From the NCBI GenBank assembly GCA_037783545.1, contig JBBELK010000482.1:1240001-1304000 (forward strand): 64,000 nt of DNA, in the 5' to 3' direction. Below are positions 53,229 through 64,000 of this stretch, in pieces. A model generated the notes under the pieces. The model did no database searches. It worked only from the letters and a program-made list of their open reading frames with translations, and was not told where the DNA came from. This stretch comes from Henricia sp. BOLD:AAB3569. Its lineage: Eukaryota > Echinodermata > Asteroidea > Spinulosida > Echinasteridae. A program made the position numbers and the translations under genes. The stretch's first letter is position 1, and every line of letters begins with the position of its first letter.

Positions 53229-53690
53229 CAGAATACCGCTGCCCGCATCATCACCTTATCCAGGAGGATTAGTCACATCACCCCCATTTTAAAGGAACAA
53301 CACTGGCTTCCTGTCTCCCAAAGGATTGTCTTCAAACTCATGCTTCTGTTCCACAAAGCTCTCAACAACAAGGCTCCCTACTACATTATGGAACTACTAC
53401 ATGAATATTCTCCAGCAAGAACTCTTAGATCAAGTAGCCAGCAGCTTCTCAAGGAACCAAATTCTAAAGGAACTTGGGGCACCAGATCTTTTTCTGTTGC
53501 AGCTCCTCGACTTTGGAATTCATTGCCACTTGAACTCGGATCATGCCACTGTACAACTAGGTTCAAATCACTTCTTAAGACTTACTTGATGTCGCAAATT
53601 TTCAAGAATTAATTACTTGTTGTTTACAGCGCCTTGAGCACCCTGCAGGGTGGATATGTGCGCTTTACAAAAACTATGAATGCTAGGATA
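53229..53690 (+). pseudogene. Non-LTR retrotransposon (L2/CR1-like) C-terminal fragment
   Basis: The plus frame reads QNTAARIITLSRRISHITPI, EQHWLPVSQRIVFKLMLLFH, GTRSFSVAAPRLWNSLPLEL and RFKSLLKTYL, then a stop. The 3' part has GCGCCTTGAGCACC and GTGCGCTTTACAAA. It ends shortly after; only the 3' end of the element is present. Confidence 0.92.
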
Positions 53691-54369
53691 GGGCGACATT
53701 TTGTGTGTAAAAAAGCTATATTAGGGCGACACGCTCAATAGGGCGACATTTTGGTGTCGCCCTAATATATATATTTTTTAAAATCATTTTTTTAGGTCAA
53801 AAACCATTTTTTTTAAATCGAGAACCATTTTTATTAGGTCTAGAACCAATTCTCTTAGGTCTGGAACCATTTTTGGAAGCTTTGGGTAAAAAAAATAAGG
53901 TGTCAATTTGAGTGATTCTTGCCGAAATTTCGGTGGTCCCCGGGGAAAGGTTTCCCATAATGTCACCCTATTGCGGCATCCAGAGTTTTTACAAATCTCA
54001 TTATTATTATTATTAATATATTTGTTTGTGTGTGTTTTTGAAAAAAAAAGCTTTGATGCGCAGGGTTTAGAGTGACGCGCGCTAACACTAAATATAGTTC
54101 TTTTTTGGGGGGAGATATTATTAACAATGAAAAATATCCATTATAAACATTTTACATATACCTTTTTAAACGGCAAGTTTCACAATAAAAAATTAATTAT
54201 GTGCAGACTAGAGGTTTTCCTCCCACCTCTAAAACTGCGCATTTCTTCACCATCTTCTCAGGTTTCTTCAGGCTTACGAGCTACAGTGCCTTAGGCACTT
54301 TTGAAGAATCCTTGGTTTTAGTACCAAAAAGAATTAATAAAATGGCTCCTATGCCAAATACTTTCAGAA

Positions 54370-54525
54370 CATTTTCACGAAAAATTTCGTAGCTTGCGCA
54401 ATTTTTGAAAATGACATAAGCCCCTTAGGCTTGCGTGTAATTATCACAGGAATGTTGCGCAGCTTACGCAATAAAAAGTTGGCAAGGGGGCTTCAGCAGT
54501 GCATAAGATTCGTGAAATCGGCTGC
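54370..54525. mobile_element. 160-bp TIR element with GATTTCACGAAA ends, inverted copy
   Basis: Matches 3301-3462 in reverse. It ends 22 bp before the DHPS stop codon, so it probably lies within or beside the DHPS 3' untranslated region. Confidence 0.85.
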
Positions 54526-54547
54526 AGATGATGTTTGCTACACCGCC

Positions 54548-64000
<9,453 letters not shown>

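Larger units (their letters stand above)
50133..54547. other. Region between TBC1D15 5' end and DHPS 3' end
   Basis: The TBC1D15 promoter should lie just right of 50132; no TATA box was recognised. The region holds a MITE (50932-51075), a foldback (51116-51722), a diverged CCGTATCG MITE (51996-52105), a retrotransposon fragment (53229-53690) and a 160-bp TIR element (54370-54525). No gene seen. Confidence 0.7.

Overview
The window is nuclear DNA of an animal. It holds intron-rich protein genes with GT-AG exons, long introns packed with small dispersed repeats, tRNA-derived SINEs, non-LTR retrotransposon remnants and microsatellites. The protein families are general to metazoans. Their wording, together with very dense SINE and inverted-repeat content, suggests an invertebrate deuterostome, with an echinoderm as my best but unproven guess. 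There is no sign of a prokaryotic operon, CRISPR array or rRNA gene.

Four recognisable genes account for nearly all conserved coding sequence. (1) On the minus strand, the 5' half of a mitochondrial ribosomal protein L21 gene (MRPL21, visible coding span 2257-5254) runs off the left edge. (2) On the plus strand, a complete 14-exon SLC5 sodium/solute cotransporter (5673-17514, 702 aa) is closest to the SMIT2/SGLT group. Its ATG lies 418 bp from that of MRPL21, head to head, so the two probably share a promoter. (3) On the minus strand, a complete 15-exon TBC1D15/TBC1D17-type Rab GTPase-activating protein (20552-50132, 610 aa) is convergent with the SLC5 gene. (4) On the minus strand, deoxyhypusine synthase (DHPS, 54548-64000) lacks only its first coding exon or exons beyond the right edge. 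All exons of genes 2, 3 and 4 were joined by hand with consistent phase. A long, unrecognised open reading frame of 414 codons (34951-36195, minus) lies inside a TBC1D15 intron. It ends at a splice donor whose phase fits the next TBC1D15 exon.

The rest is mostly mobile DNA, with at least a dozen small terminal-inverted-repeat (MITE-like) families. Several are present two to four times, some are nested, and two insertions have readable empty sites. There are five SINE types, one carrying about 80 copies of TTTA as its tail, four C-terminal non-LTR reverse-transcriptase fragments, and several large foldbacks (0.6-1 kb). The most unusual element is a short inverted-repeat element with a tRNA-like core. 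It occurs as single copies (10680, 33999) and as tandem expansions of about 6, 20 and 13 units of 76-79 bp (9725-10240, 42025-43630, 60107-61155). I regard it as the best candidate for something undescribed here.

The genes serve separate housekeeping roles: mitochondrial translation, solute uptake, Rab control of endolysosome/mitochondrial traffic, and eIF5A hypusination. Nothing in the sequence suggests they form one pathway.
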